Of a stretch of 64,000 nt of DNA, positions 16,890 to 26,063 are shown piece by piece (positions within the stretch are counted from its first letter, which is position 1; the number at the start of each line of letters is the position of its first letter). The DNA lies in the NCBI RefSeq assembly GCF_003399645.1, contig NZ_NBXD01000007.1, positions 353,658 through 417,657 on the forward strand, in the 5' to 3' direction. The notes beneath the pieces were generated by a model. The model was not told the origin of the DNA. It saw nothing but the letters and a program-made list of their open reading frames with translations, and ran no database searches. Position numbers and translations under genes: made by a program. This DNA comes from Subtercola boreus. Its GTDB lineage: Bacteria; Actinomycetota; Actinomycetes; Actinomycetales; Microbacteriaceae.

Positions 16890-16999
16890 CGTCGTTTAAC
16901 GCCCGCGACTTGACTCCCGGGCCTGCGACACGCATGCTCGGGAGAGTCGGCACATCGGTGTGCAGCGACATCACGAACGAATTCAAGGGGGATTTCATC

Positions 17000-18328
17000 G
17001 TGCAAAGGAACAACATCCACAGGCGCGTCTTCATGGTCGCGGCGGGCTGCATCACGGCTGCAGCACTCGGGCTGACGGGAGCCGTCTCGGCGTCGGCGGC
17101 CCCGTCCGCGAGCCAGGTCGCCCTGGGCGGCAGCCCGCTACGCAGCAGCGTCACCGCCGTGGCCGTCGTGCCGCCGGGCCCGCCCACGGTGCTCTACACC
17201 GCGATGTTCCCGGGCCGCGACAGCGAGATCTTCCTCGAGACGGTGCAGGCCGGTTCGTACGGCAGCGCGAAGCCCGAGCAGGTCAGCTACGTCTACGACC
17301 TGAACGACGACAACGTGTGGCGAAAGCCGGTCATCCCGGTGTCGCCCGGAGCGACCGAATTCTCCATCCTCGCTCGCGACGGAATCGTGGACGGCCAGGT
17401 CAACACCATCCGGCTCAAGGCGCGTGCGGTCATCGGCGGCAGGGTCTACGACAGCGCTCCGAGCGCACCGGTCAGCATGTACGTCTTCGGCAACATCGAC
17501 TTCGACTACCAGCTGAAGACGGTCGTCGCGGGCGATGCCGTCACGTTCTCGTGGGATGTGCGCTCGATCCTTCACGGGCAGCGCGCGACGTTCGAGTTCA
17601 CCGACAGCGTGACCGGGCAGTACAGGCCCGTCGATGCGGTGGGCAGTGTCACGGTCAGTGCCGGATTCGGGGCGACAGTCACGGGGTCGCTCCTCGTGAC
17701 GGGTGAGAGCGTCGACTCCGACTCGCGCTTCTTCTCGACGACGGCAACCACCGGGCCCGCCAGCAGCGGCGCACCCTTCACCCAGACGCCCGCGCCGACC
17801 ATCGTCGGTACGCCCCTCGTCGGATCGGTGCTGACCGCCCGGGCGGGAACCTGGAAGCCGCTGCCGGTGTCGTTCAGCTACCAGTGGAACCGCAACGGCA
17901 CACCCATCGCGGGCGCGACCTCCGGGCAGTACACGCTGGTGCCCGACGATGCCGCCGCCACGATCACCGTGAGCGTCACCGGACGTACCCCGAGCGGCAC
18001 GAGTGCCACCCTCCTGTCGCAGCCCACGGCGGCCGTCGCGGCGAAGGTCATCACCGGTGATCTGGGCTTGCTCTTCGGTACTGCGGCACTCGGCCAGACG
18101 CTCTTCGTTCCCACTCCGAACCTGAACGTGGCCGGAGCCGCGATCTCGTACCAGTGGCTGCGCAACGGCATCCCGATCGCCGGCGATACCCGCTCGCGCC
18201 ACACTGTCACGCGGGCGGATGTCGGCTACGGCCTCTCGGTCACCGTCTCCGCCCGCAAGACGGGCTACACGGGCCTGACGGAGACGTCGTACCAGACGGA
18301 TCCGATTGCACCCGCGGCCGCCGACTAG
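17000..18328 (+). CDS. Secreted protein with C-terminal Ig-like repeats
   Basis: A 442-residue secreted protein. I chose the GTG at 17000 because AAGGGGGA lies upstream and a clean signal peptide follows (VFMVAAGCITAAALG, ending SASA). A longer frame start at 16910 would place this after an unlikely 30-residue extension. The middle, about residues 60-260, is beta-rich and unassigned. The last roughly 170 residues hold two copies of an actinobacterial Ig-like repeat with the hallmarks GTPLVGSVLTARAGTW, SYQWNRNGTPIAGAT and SYQWLRNGIPIAGDT. Such proteins are usually surface or secreted adhesion modules. The gene sits immediately right of the island boundary. Confidence 0.8.
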   Translation: MQRNNIHRRVFMVAAGCITAAALGLTGAVSASAAPSASQVALGGSPLRSSVTAVAVVPPGPPTVLYTAMFPGRDSEIFLETVQAGSYGSAKPEQVSYVYDLNDDNVWRKPVIPVSPGATEFSILARDGIVDGQVNTIRLKARAVIGGRVYDSAPSAPVSMYVFGNIDFDYQLKTVVAGDAVTFSWDVRSILHGQRATFEFTDSVTGQYRPVDAVGSVTVSAGFGATVTGSLLVTGESVDSDSRFFSTTATTGPASSGAPFTQTPAPTIVGTPLVGSVLTARAGTWKPLPVSFSYQWNRNGTPIAGATSGQYTLVPDDAAATITVSVTGRTPSGTSATLLSQPTAAVAAKVITGDLGLLFGTAALGQTLFVPTPNLNVAGAAISYQWLRNGIPIAGDTRSRHTVTRADVGYGLSVTVSARKTGYTGLTETSYQTDPIAPAAAD

Positions 18329-18363
18329 AGAGCATCCACGTCATCGGCCGGGGGAGCGGCCTC

Positions 18364-19659
18364 CTAGAAGTGGGTGGTGCCGTAGACGGGGGCGGTCGGC
18401 GCCAGGAGGCTGCGGAGGCGGAGCGCCGCGCCGGGGGTGAGTTCGGTGAGCTGGGCGGCGGCCGCGAGGGTGAGGGGGTCGACCCCGCCGAGGTAGAGCG
18501 AGCCCAGGGCGGGCGCGTCGAGCGCGACGTCGGGGGCGGCCGCGTCGTCGCGGGTGACGGTGGCCCGGCCGTCCGCGATCTGCAAGCGGAAGGTCCCCTC
18601 CGCGAACCCCAGCGGGTCGGTGACGGCGAGCGTGATCCTGCCTGCGGCCGCGGCTGCGTAGCCCCGCGCCTCGAAGGCGGCGACGACATCGAGTACGCGG
18701 ATCCAGAGCCAGTCCTCGACGCCGGTGTGTGTGAGCGCGCGCCAGTCGGCGATGGCCCAGCGCAGGGGGTCGTCGGCGGGCGCTGTCTCGCAGACGACGC
18801 GATCGATGAGGTCGACGGATGCGAGAAAGGCCCACAGACCGAGGTAGGCATTGTCGTCTGCGGCGACGAGGTCGAGCACCTCGAGCGTCTGCGGATCGGA
18901 GTCCCACCCCTTGAACACGTACGAGACGTAACCGTCGAGCGTTCCGGCCTCGGAGTAGTGCACCGCGGCATAGACCCCGAGGTTCGCCTCGGCCTTCTCG
19001 GTCGCCCCGCCGGAGATGCGGCTCCAGGTCGCAGCATGCCGGTCCACAGAACCGGGATGTGCGGCGTGGAAGGCCGCGAAGACCGACGGACCGAGGGTGA
19101 CCAGGTCGGCCGCCTCGACCAGTTCCGTTCGCCCGGTCGGCTCAGCGAGCATCCGGAACCGCGAATCGGTACGCAGCGCGGAGTGACTGACCCAGGTCGC
19201 AACCCCGAAACCGAAGCGTCGATAGATAGTCGCCTCTGAGACCGTGAGTGCCGCAACCGGGATGCCTGCGGCCGCCGCAGCGCTGAGGTTGTCGGTCATC
19301 ATGCGGCGGAGCAGCCCGTTGCGGCGATGGGTGGGGCTGACGGTGACGTTCGACACAAGATGCACCGGAATGAGCGCGGGGCCGCCGACGTTCAGCGTGC
19401 TCGGGTACGACGCGAAGGTGGCGACCGGGTCGGATGCGGCGTCTGCGGTACGCAGATACACCCCGGTCAGCTGTCGCGCGTCTTGAGCGAGGTTGCCGGC
19501 GGTGCGGGCGAGCTGCTCAGGGGTTGCGCGGTCGTCGTGGAAGCCGCGGCGCTCGGCCTGGATCCAGGCGCCGGTCGCCGGCTCGGCCTGTGCTTGGTCG
19601 CCGCCCTCGATGACAGCGGCGGGAAAGGTGCGGAAGTGGTAGTCGTCGGGGGAGCCCAT
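18364..19659 (-). CDS. Eis-type GNAT N-acetyltransferase
   Basis: A 431-residue protein with the Eis architecture. A first GNAT domain has the acetyl-CoA-binding signature SNVTVSPTHRRNGLLRRMM (V-x5-R-R-x-G-L). A second GNAT-like domain follows, and then an SCP2-like C-terminal domain. It ends in a terminal phenylalanine carboxylate, which serves as a general base in Eis enzymes. The conserved YRRFGFG segment is present. Members acetylate aminoglycosides or proteins; the substrate here is unknown. It converges with the Ig-like protein gene and is divergent from a small gene at 19730. Confidence 0.88.
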   Translation of the reverse strand: MGSPDDYHFRTFPAAVIEGGDQAQAEPATGAWIQAERRGFHDDRATPEQLARTAGNLAQDARQLTGVYLRTADAASDPVATFASYPSTLNVGGPALIPVHLVSNVTVSPTHRRNGLLRRMMTDNLSAAAAAGIPVAALTVSEATIYRRFGFGVATWVSHSALRTDSRFRMLAEPTGRTELVEAADLVTLGPSVFAAFHAAHPGSVDRHAATWSRISGGATEKAEANLGVYAAVHYSEAGTLDGYVSYVFKGWDSDPQTLEVLDLVAADDNAYLGLWAFLASVDLIDRVVCETAPADDPLRWAIADWRALTHTGVEDWLWIRVLDVVAAFEARGYAAAAAGRITLAVTDPLGFAEGTFRLQIADGRATVTRDDAAAPDVALDAPALGSLYLGGVDPLTLAAAAQLTELTPGAALRLRSLLAPTAPVYGTTHF

Positions 19660-19729
19660 GACTCAACGGTAGCCCGCCGTCTGGCTGCCGGTCACCCGCC
19701 GTTCGCCTGGGCGGCCTAGGTTCGGCAGT

Positions 19730-19996
19730 GTGCTGAACGGGAATCCTTCGCTTGCCGACATCGACCTGCCCTCCGACATCGACGGGAGGGTCGACTTCTG
19801 GACCAGCCATCGCCAGTACACGCTGCTGAACCACCGCGCTGACGTCTGGTACCTCTTCTGCCTCGAGAAGTCGACTCCGCAGATGACGCACACGCTCGAC
19901 GTGCGTGGCTCGGAGTGGGTGGCGTCGCCGATCGACCGCGGCCGCAACGTGCACGCGCCCGACTGGCGCGACGCCCTCCGCCGCGTCGTCGTCTAG
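19730..19996 (+). CDS. Small conserved-looking hypothetical protein
   Basis: An 88-residue soluble protein with a GTG start, divergent from the Eis-type gene. It is rich in D, W and R, with segments RVDFWTSHRQYTLLN and HAPDWRDALRRVVV. No domain recognised. The RBS is weak, but the frame fits the local codon bias and fills the gap before the SGNH hydrolase. Confidence 0.5.
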   Translation: MLNGNPSLADIDLPSDIDGRVDFWTSHRQYTLLNHRADVWYLFCLEKSTPQMTHTLDVRGSEWVASPIDRGRNVHAPDWRDALRRVVV

Positions 19997-20018
19997 GCCC
20001 GGCCCTCCACGCCCCACC

Positions 20019-21128
20019 TCACTTGCAGAACCTGAAGTTGCTGAGGTTCAGAAGCACGCACGCTTCACGGGTCGCGACGCCCGGCAGGGCTGCGACGGCG
20101 AGGTACTGCATGCCGTCGCTGTTCGGGTGCAGCGACAGCTCCGAGATGAACGTGGTGGGGTCGAGCACCACGCCGTTGACGTAGGGCTTCTTCGAGCAGA
20201 CGCTGTGCGTCACCGAGCCCTCGAAGGTGGGAACGTAGGTGAACCCCGCGGCCTGGGCCTGGCTCTTCACCGTCGAGGCGAGCAGGGTCTCGATGCCGTG
20301 CAGGTAGGGAGTGTCTGAGTCGGTGAACGGAAAGCTGTTCGCGCTGCCGAGCGGTGTGAAGCAGCTCCCGCTCGCGGTGGCCGGGGCGATGCTGGGGTAG
20401 CCGAGCACGAACACCTTGGCGTTCGGTGCCGCCGCCTTGACCGCGGCGTAGGTCGCGGCCAGATCGGTGGCGACGGGGCCGCTGATGGTGGCCGCGAGGT
20501 CGTTCTTCGTGAAGGCGAAATAGCTCTGGCAGTTCGGGAACGACGAGAGCGCGGGCAGGTAGAGCGGCCCGGTGGCCGACTTCGCGGCACACACCTTCGC
20601 GATGTCGGTGAACTTCAGCCCGTTACCGCCCACCGTGATGGTGACGATCGCGGTCTTGGCCGACAGGGCCGCGGTCTGCACGGGTACCGTCGATCCGTTC
20701 GCGAGCGTCTGCGGAGTCTTCCACACGTTGTCGGCCGCTGCTCCGGCGCAGCTCACGTCGGTCAGGTTGAGCTTCAGGGCCTGCGCGAGCTTGTGCGGGT
20801 AGTTCGAGGAGGACTGGTCGCAGCCGGTGACACCGCTGGCGGGCGTGAGGCCGATACCCGAGGAATACGAATCGCCCAGGGCGACGTAGTCCACCTTCCA
20901 ATCGCCACCGCCACCGCCACCGCCATTGCCATTGCCACCGCCATTGCCACCGCCACCGTACGTGGCGCCGACGGAGGTGGTGGCCGATGAGGCGGTTCCG
21001 GATGCTGCGACCGCCGTCGCCGCGCCGGCCGGTGTGCCCACGGCGAGTGTGGCGAAGCCCACCAATCCCAGCACGGCGACAATCCGTGCTGTGTTCGCCC
21101 TGATCCGACCTGACATCGTGGTGTGCAT
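20019..21128 (-). CDS. Secreted SGNH/GDSL hydrolase with glycine-asparagine linker
   Basis: A 369-residue protein with an N-terminal signal peptide (VLGLVGFATLAVG). A low-complexity linker of GGG and GN repeats follows, and then an SGNH esterase domain. Block I ALGDSYSSG carries the nucleophile serine, ITVGGNG is the block III GxND equivalent, and a C-terminal LHPN supplies the catalytic histidine. Several cysteines are spaced as in secreted lipases. It would act as an extracellular esterase/lipase. The linker is encoded by a plus-strand (CCACCG/CCATTG) microsatellite around 20905-20960, which may vary in length. Confidence 0.88.
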   Translation of the reverse strand: MHTTMSGRIRANTARIVAVLGLVGFATLAVGTPAGAATAVAASGTASSATTSVGATYGGGGNGGGNGNGGGGGGGDWKVDYVALGDSYSSGIGLTPASGVTGCDQSSSNYPHKLAQALKLNLTDVSCAGAAADNVWKTPQTLANGSTVPVQTAALSAKTAIVTITVGGNGLKFTDIAKVCAAKSATGPLYLPALSSFPNCQSYFAFTKNDLAATISGPVATDLAATYAAVKAAAPNAKVFVLGYPSIAPATASGSCFTPLGSANSFPFTDSDTPYLHGIETLLASTVKSQAQAAGFTYVPTFEGSVTHSVCSKKPYVNGVVLDPTTFISELSLHPNSDGMQYLAVAALPGVATREACVLLNLSNFRFCK

Positions 21129-21198
21129 ACCCCTACCGTTCCCTGAGAATTCGTGCCGTCGGCTCAGGATAGTGGGCGCGCGGCCGTAAGCCCCGAAA

Positions 21199-21366
21199 AT
21201 GTTCGCTGTTCGAAATACGCAAGGTCGGCCTCACCGTGTCTCGGTGGATCTCCCGCCGGCGACGGCGAGGGTGCCGTTCGAAATGCCCGACCCGAGCGAG
21301 TGGTGGTTGCGTCTCGACCTCGCGAACGAGGCCCTGCGCGTCGCGCGTGTTCTGGCGGGTCTCTGA
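21199..21366 (+). CDS. Possible very small protein (55 residues)
   Basis: A short open frame from ATG 21199 to TGA 21364-21366 encodes a peptide with a proline-rich middle and a plausible amphipathic end (EWWLRLDLANEALRVARVL). Codon use resembles real genes of the window. There is no strong RBS. It lies in the otherwise empty 318-bp gap between the SGNH hydrolase and the next gene. Confidence 0.35.
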   Translation: MFAVRNTQGRPHRVSVDLPPATARVPFEMPDPSEWWLRLDLANEALRVARVLAGL

Positions 21367-21446
21367 GCGGGTCTGGCACCGGTTTCTCATGTTGGGGTGC
21401 TTTGCTGGGGTGTCCGATCCGCCGCTTCTGCACCGAGGGGAGAGAA

Positions 21447-21869
21447 GTGAACGCCGCCAGCCTTCGTGTCTCGCCCTGGGTCGGGGCTCTGCCCGGGCCC
21501 CTGTCGGGCCTGCACGCTGTGCTCACCGCGCTCGCCGGGGTCATCGTCGTGCTGGGTCTCGTCTTCGCCGGATCGACTGCTGCCGACGCCGCGTCGGTCT
21601 CGACGCCGGTGTCGTCGTACGCCGCTTCGTCGGTCGATGACCCCGCGGTGGGTGCATCCGCGGTCGCCGCAGACACAGAGGCGCCGCATCCTGTCGGGTA
21701 CGCGGATGCCCGGCACCGCTCGGTCTCCATCGTGCCCGGCGCACTTCCGGCGCCCGCTGTGAGCCCCGCCGCCCCCACCCCGGGCGGCGAGGCCGGGCAA
21801 CCCCGGTCATCCAGAGCCCCGTTCACCGGCCGGGTACTGCTTCTTCTGCTGTCGATCAACCGCACCTAG
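21447..21869 (+). CDS. Hypothetical small secreted or membrane protein
   Basis: A 140-residue protein starting at GTG 21447, which is preceded by GAGGGGAG. It has one strong hydrophobic segment (VLTALAGVIVVLGLVFAG) followed by a long Ala/Ser/Pro-rich tail and a short hydrophobic C-terminus (RVLLLLLSINR). It looks like an exported, weakly structured protein. Family not recognised. It lies about 100 bp upstream of the PBP gene and on the same strand. Confidence 0.5.
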   Translation: MNAASLRVSPWVGALPGPLSGLHAVLTALAGVIVVLGLVFAGSTAADAASVSTPVSSYAASSVDDPAVGASAVAADTEAPHPVGYADARHRSVSIVPGALPAPAVSPAAPTPGGEAGQPRSSRAPFTGRVLLLLLSINRT

Positions 21870-21935
21870 ATCTCCCGTGTGGGCCGCCCTGCGGCCAGAA
21901 AACGGCTGGCGCCGACCGCGCCGGCCGCATCCACA

Positions 21936-21946
21936 CCCCCCCCCCC
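21936..21946 (+). repeat. Poly-C(11) tract in the 5' leader of the PBP gene
   Basis: Eleven consecutive C residues lie between a small GGCCGC/GCGGCC hairpin (21883-21897) and the GGAGAG RBS of the PBP gene, 20 bases before its start codon. Homopolymer tracts of this length are unstable and could alter expression. Confidence 0.8.
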
Positions 21947-21966
21947 GCACCGGAGAGAGCACAGCC

Positions 21967-24375
21967 TTGCCTAGAACAACCGACCAGACGATTCGAACAT
22001 CCCTCGCCCAGGGAGCCGGTGCCCTTCTCGGGCTCGTCGGGCTCAGCGCCATCGCCGGGGTGCTCGTCACCGCGATGGTGACACCGATCGTGGCGGTGAC
22101 GGGGGTGACGGCGACGAGCACTTTGGGCGTGTTCAGCAACCTGCCGGAGTACATAGAACCCGACAAACTCGCCGAGAAGACGAACATCTATGCGGTGAAC
22201 AACGACGGCTCGCCGGTGCTGCTCGCCTCCGTCTTCGAGCAGGACCGCGAGGAGGTCGCCTGGAACCAGATCTCGCAGTTCGCGAAGGACGCGGTGATCT
22301 CGACCGAGGATCCACGGTTCTACGTGCACGGCGGGGTCGACATCGCGGCGACCGCGCGCGCGGCTCTCGGCAACGCGGCATCGGGGGGAGTGGAGTCGGG
22401 GGCGTCGACGATCTCGATGCAGTACGTGAAGAACATCCTGGTGCAGCGGGCCGAGGCAATCACCGATCCCGCCGAGCGGCAGCTCGCCTACGAGGAGGCA
22501 ACGCAGACCTCGATCGACCGCAAGCTGAAGGAGATGAAGCTCGCGATCGGGCTGGAGAAGCAGTTCAGCAAGAGCGACATCCTGCTCGGCTACCTCAACA
22601 TCGCCTCGTTCGGCGGGGTGACCTACGGCATCCAGTCGGCGTCGAGGTACTACTACGGGGTGGATGCCGCGAACCTGACCCTCGCGCAGGCCGCGAGCCT
22701 GATTGCCACCGTGAACGAGCCCAACGGGCTGCGCATCGACGACCCCGACAACATCGCCGCGAACCAGGCCCGCCGCGACCTCGACATCCTGCCCTCGATG
22801 CTGAAGGCCAACACGATCACCCAGGGTCAGTACGAGGAGGCCCTGGCGACTCCGGTGACCCCGCAGATCACGCAGGCGTCGACCGGATGCTCGACGGCGA
22901 ACGGCATCGGCGCGGGGTTCTTCTGCGACTACGTCGGGCGCGTCATCCAGAACCAGGCGGTGCTCGGTCTCGACGAGACCGGGGCTCCGAAGAGCCTCAG
23001 CCGCGGCGGGTACGACGTCTTCACGACGCTCGACGTCGACCTGCAGACGGCCGCGCACGCCAAGCTCGACGCGCACGTTCCCGCCTCGAGCTCGGTTCTC
23101 GACCTCGGCGCGTCGCTCGTGACGGTGGAGCCCGGCACCGGCAAGATCCTCGCGATGGCCCAGAACAAGACCTACAACGCCGATCCGGATGCCGCGACTC
23201 CCGAGAGTACCGCCGTCAATTACGGCACGTCGTTCGACTATGGCGGGTCGACCGGCTTCCAGGTCGGCTCGACGTACAAGATCTTCACGCTGGCCGAGTG
23301 GCTGGAACAGAGCAACGCGCTGAACGACCGTCTGAACGGCAACCAGCGCACGTTCGACATCGGCAGCTTCAGGAACTCCTGCGAGGGCGAAGGCGTCGGC
23401 ACGTATTCGTCGAAGAACGATGGCGGATCGAACCCCGGCACCATCAGCGTGCTGAACGCGACGGCGTCTTCGGTGAACAATGCCTACCTCGCGATGGCCC
23501 AGCGGCTCGACCAGTGCGCGATCCGCACGACGGCAGAGGCGTTCGGCGTGGCCCGGGCCGATGGCGACCAGCTGACGTCGTACCCGTCAGACGTGCTCGG
23601 CACCAACGAGATCGCTCCGCTCGCGATGGCCGGCGCCTTCGCCGCCGTGGCGAACGAGGGTGTGTACTGCTCGCCCATCGCGATCGCGCGCATCGTCGAC
23701 TCGGCGGGTGCTGAGCTTCCGGTGCCCGCTTCGACCTGCGCGGCCGCCGTCTCACCGGAGGTCGCCGCGACCATGGCTTACGCACTCACCGGTGTCGTGA
23801 CCAATGGAACGGCCACAGCCTCCAACCCTCGGAACGGCATCCCGCACTTCGGCAAGACGGGAACGACCGACTCGGAGAAGGACACGTGGTTCGTCGGCTC
23901 GACCACCGAGCTCTCGACCGCCGTCTGGGTCGGCAACGTCGTGGGCGGTGTGTCGCTTCGCAACTCCTCGATCGAAGGAGTCAACGGAGCCAGCCTGCGG
24001 CACCTCGTCTGGAAGGACTACATGACCGCCGCCGATGGAAAGTACGGCGGGGAGGCCTTTCCTGCACCCGATCGAGCCCTGGTTCAGGGTGTGCAGGTGT
24101 CGATTCCGCAGGTCACGGGGCTGTCCGTCTCGGCGGCTCGTTCGGCGCTCACCGGCGCCGGGTTCGAGGTCGCAGACGGCCGCGCCGTGGCCTCCGACCA
24201 GAGGGCCGGCGCGGTCGCCCGCACCGATCCGAGTGGTTCAGCCTCCCGCGGTGCGGTCGTCACGGTCTACCCGAGCGACGGCAGCCGTGTGCCGCAGCCG
24301 GCGGCGCCCTCTCCGGGGGCTCCGGCTGCGCCGACCATCCCGGGAGCGGTTGTGGGCCCCGCCCCTCTCAACTGA
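21967..24375 (+). CDS. Bifunctional class A penicillin-binding protein with PASTA domain
   Basis: An 802-residue membrane-anchored peptidoglycan synthase. I chose the TTG at 21967 because GGAGAG precedes it and a transmembrane segment (GALLGLVGLSAIAGVLV) follows. The GT51 glycosyltransferase domain has EDPRFYVHGGVD (catalytic glutamate near residue 114) and GASTISMQY. The transpeptidase domain has the nucleophile S435 in STYK, SVN near 502 and KTGTT at 630. One PASTA domain (VSIPQVTGLSVSAARSALTG) precedes a Pro/Ala-rich tail. It polymerises and crosslinks glycan strands at the outer membrane face. The 5' leader carries a poly-C tract. Confidence 0.93.
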   Translation: MPRTTDQTIRTSLAQGAGALLGLVGLSAIAGVLVTAMVTPIVAVTGVTATSTLGVFSNLPEYIEPDKLAEKTNIYAVNNDGSPVLLASVFEQDREEVAWNQISQFAKDAVISTEDPRFYVHGGVDIAATARAALGNAASGGVESGASTISMQYVKNILVQRAEAITDPAERQLAYEEATQTSIDRKLKEMKLAIGLEKQFSKSDILLGYLNIASFGGVTYGIQSASRYYYGVDAANLTLAQAASLIATVNEPNGLRIDDPDNIAANQARRDLDILPSMLKANTITQGQYEEALATPVTPQITQASTGCSTANGIGAGFFCDYVGRVIQNQAVLGLDETGAPKSLSRGGYDVFTTLDVDLQTAAHAKLDAHVPASSSVLDLGASLVTVEPGTGKILAMAQNKTYNADPDAATPESTAVNYGTSFDYGGSTGFQVGSTYKIFTLAEWLEQSNALNDRLNGNQRTFDIGSFRNSCEGEGVGTYSSKNDGGSNPGTISVLNATASSVNNAYLAMAQRLDQCAIRTTAEAFGVARADGDQLTSYPSDVLGTNEIAPLAMAGAFAAVANEGVYCSPIAIARIVDSAGAELPVPASTCAAAVSPEVAATMAYALTGVVTNGTATASNPRNGIPHFGKTGTTDSEKDTWFVGSTTELSTAVWVGNVVGGVSLRNSSIEGVNGASLRHLVWKDYMTAADGKYGGEAFPAPDRALVQGVQVSIPQVTGLSVSAARSALTGAGFEVADGRAVASDQRAGAVARTDPSGSASRGAVVTVYPSDGSRVPQPAAPSPGAPAAPTIPGAVVGPAPLN

Positions 24376-24403
24376 GCGAAATAAGCCCGAAATGTCTATC
24401 GCG

Positions 24404-24410
24404 TATAAAT
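24404..24410 (+). promoter_or_regulatory. Candidate -10 element (TATAAAT) for the peptide ABC operon
   Basis: TATAAAT is a near-perfect -10 in an otherwise GC-rich stretch between the PBP stop and the ATG at 24447. No clear -35 is present at the usual spacing. It would start the five-gene transporter operon. Confidence 0.5.
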
Positions 24411-24446
24411 GCTGGTACAGCAGCAAGATGCACGAGAGGCGCAAGC

Positions 24447-26054
24447 ATGAGAATTTTCAACAGTGGGGCAGGCTCGACCCGGGCCGGCCTACGGATCACC
24501 GGGCTGGTGGCCATCGGACTGGCCTCCGTGCTGGTCGTGGCGGGATGCACCGACAACTCGCAGTCGACCTCCTCGACGTCGGCGGCCGACAAGACCCTCG
24601 TGATCGACAAGTCGTTCGACCTCAAGACGAGTGACCCGGCCCGGGCCTTCGAGCTCACCGGCAGCATCGTCGACAAGGCGATCTACGAGACGGTTCTCGA
24701 CTTCGACGGCAGCGACGTCACCAAGGTGCAGCCCGGTATCGCGACGTTCGAGGAGAACGCCGACAACACCGTTCTCACGCTCACCATGACGGGAACGCAC
24801 ACCTTCTCCGACGGCTCTCCGGTCACGGCCGACGACATCGTCTTCTCGCTGCAGCGCGTTCAGGGCATCGCGGGCAACCCGTCGTTCCTGCTCGACGGCG
24901 TGACCGTCGCCAAGACCAGCGACACCACCGTCACGCTGACCAGCGCGACCTCGAACCCGGCACTGCCGTTCATTCTGCCGAACCCGTCGCTGGGCATCCT
25001 GAACTCGAAGGTGCTGATGGCGAACGGTGGTACGACGGGTGCGGATGACCAAGCAGAGGCCTTCCTCAACAAGACCTCCGCGGGTTCCGGCCCCTACCAG
25101 CTCGAGTCGTACGACGTGACGACGAAGGTCGCCTTCGCGCTGAACCCGAACTACGCGGGCGACAAGCCGGCCTACGGCCGCGTCGTGCTCGAGAACGTCG
25201 AGGGTCCGACCCAGAAGATCAACGTTCAGGCCGGTTCGACGCAGATCGCGCTCGACCTCAATGCCGACCAGGTGCAGGGCATGGACAGCTCGGTGAAGAT
25301 CACCAAGAACGCCTCGCCGTACCTGATCTACAGCTGGTACAACCAGGACCCGGCCGTCTCGGGCGGCGTGACCGACAACGCCGACTTCGTGAAGGCCGTT
25401 CGCCAGGGCATCGACTACAGCAAGCTGCTGTCGATCGCGGGCGAGGGTTCCACCCAGCCCGGCGGCATGGTTCCGTCGATGTTCCTCGGCGCTATCGAGA
25501 GCGACCCGGCCAACGTCTTCGACCTCGACAAGGCCAAGGCGTCGCTCGCGGCATCCGGATACTCCGGCCAGCCCGTCACGTTCTCGTACCCGAACGACAT
25601 CACGGTGAACGGCCTGCAGATGCAGACCCCCGCCGAGGCGATCCAGTCACAGCTGAAAGACGTCGGCATCACGCTGACCCTGGCTCCGTCGCCGATCTCC
25701 ACCTTCCTCGACGCGTTCCGTGCAGGCACTCTGCAGTCGGGCATCATGTACTGGGGCCCCGACTACCCCGACCCCGCCGACTACCTGGTCTTCAACCCGG
25801 GTGAGTCGCTCGGCAAGCGTGCCGGCTGGGCCGCGGGCAGTGACCCCACCGTGACGGCCGCAGCGGATGCCGCGGCTGCGGCAAGCGGCGACGACGCACG
25901 GAAGACGGCCTACGAGGCCTGGCAGAATGCGGCCAATGCCTCGGGTCCGTTCATCCCGGTCATCCAGCCCGGCCAGTACGCGGTCTCGACCTCGGAGATC
26001 ACGCAGCTCGATCTCAATCCGGTCTGGACCGTCGACATCGCCGACATCAAGTAG
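24447..26054 (+). CDS. Oligopeptide ABC transporter substrate-binding lipoprotein
   Basis: A 535-residue family 5 solute-binding protein. It has a lipoprotein signal with lipobox VVAGC, so it is anchored to the outer face of the membrane. The family features are FSDGSPVTADDIVFSLQR, an SGPYQLESYD turn and the late segment YWGPDYPDPADYL. Its length is normal for the family. GAGAGG precedes the ATG at 24447. It is the first gene of a complete five-gene importer and probably binds peptides; the convergent dipeptidase is consistent with this. Confidence 0.92.
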   Translation: MRIFNSGAGSTRAGLRITGLVAIGLASVLVVAGCTDNSQSTSSTSAADKTLVIDKSFDLKTSDPARAFELTGSIVDKAIYETVLDFDGSDVTKVQPGIATFEENADNTVLTLTMTGTHTFSDGSPVTADDIVFSLQRVQGIAGNPSFLLDGVTVAKTSDTTVTLTSATSNPALPFILPNPSLGILNSKVLMANGGTTGADDQAEAFLNKTSAGSGPYQLESYDVTTKVAFALNPNYAGDKPAYGRVVLENVEGPTQKINVQAGSTQIALDLNADQVQGMDSSVKITKNASPYLIYSWYNQDPAVSGGVTDNADFVKAVRQGIDYSKLLSIAGEGSTQPGGMVPSMFLGAIESDPANVFDLDKAKASLAASGYSGQPVTFSYPNDITVNGLQMQTPAEAIQSQLKDVGITLTLAPSPISTFLDAFRAGTLQSGIMYWGPDYPDPADYLVFNPGESLGKRAGWAAGSDPTVTAAADAAAAASGDDARKTAYEAWQNAANASGPFIPVIQPGQYAVSTSEITQLDLNPVWTVDIADIK

Positions 26055-26063
26055 GTCAGAGCC

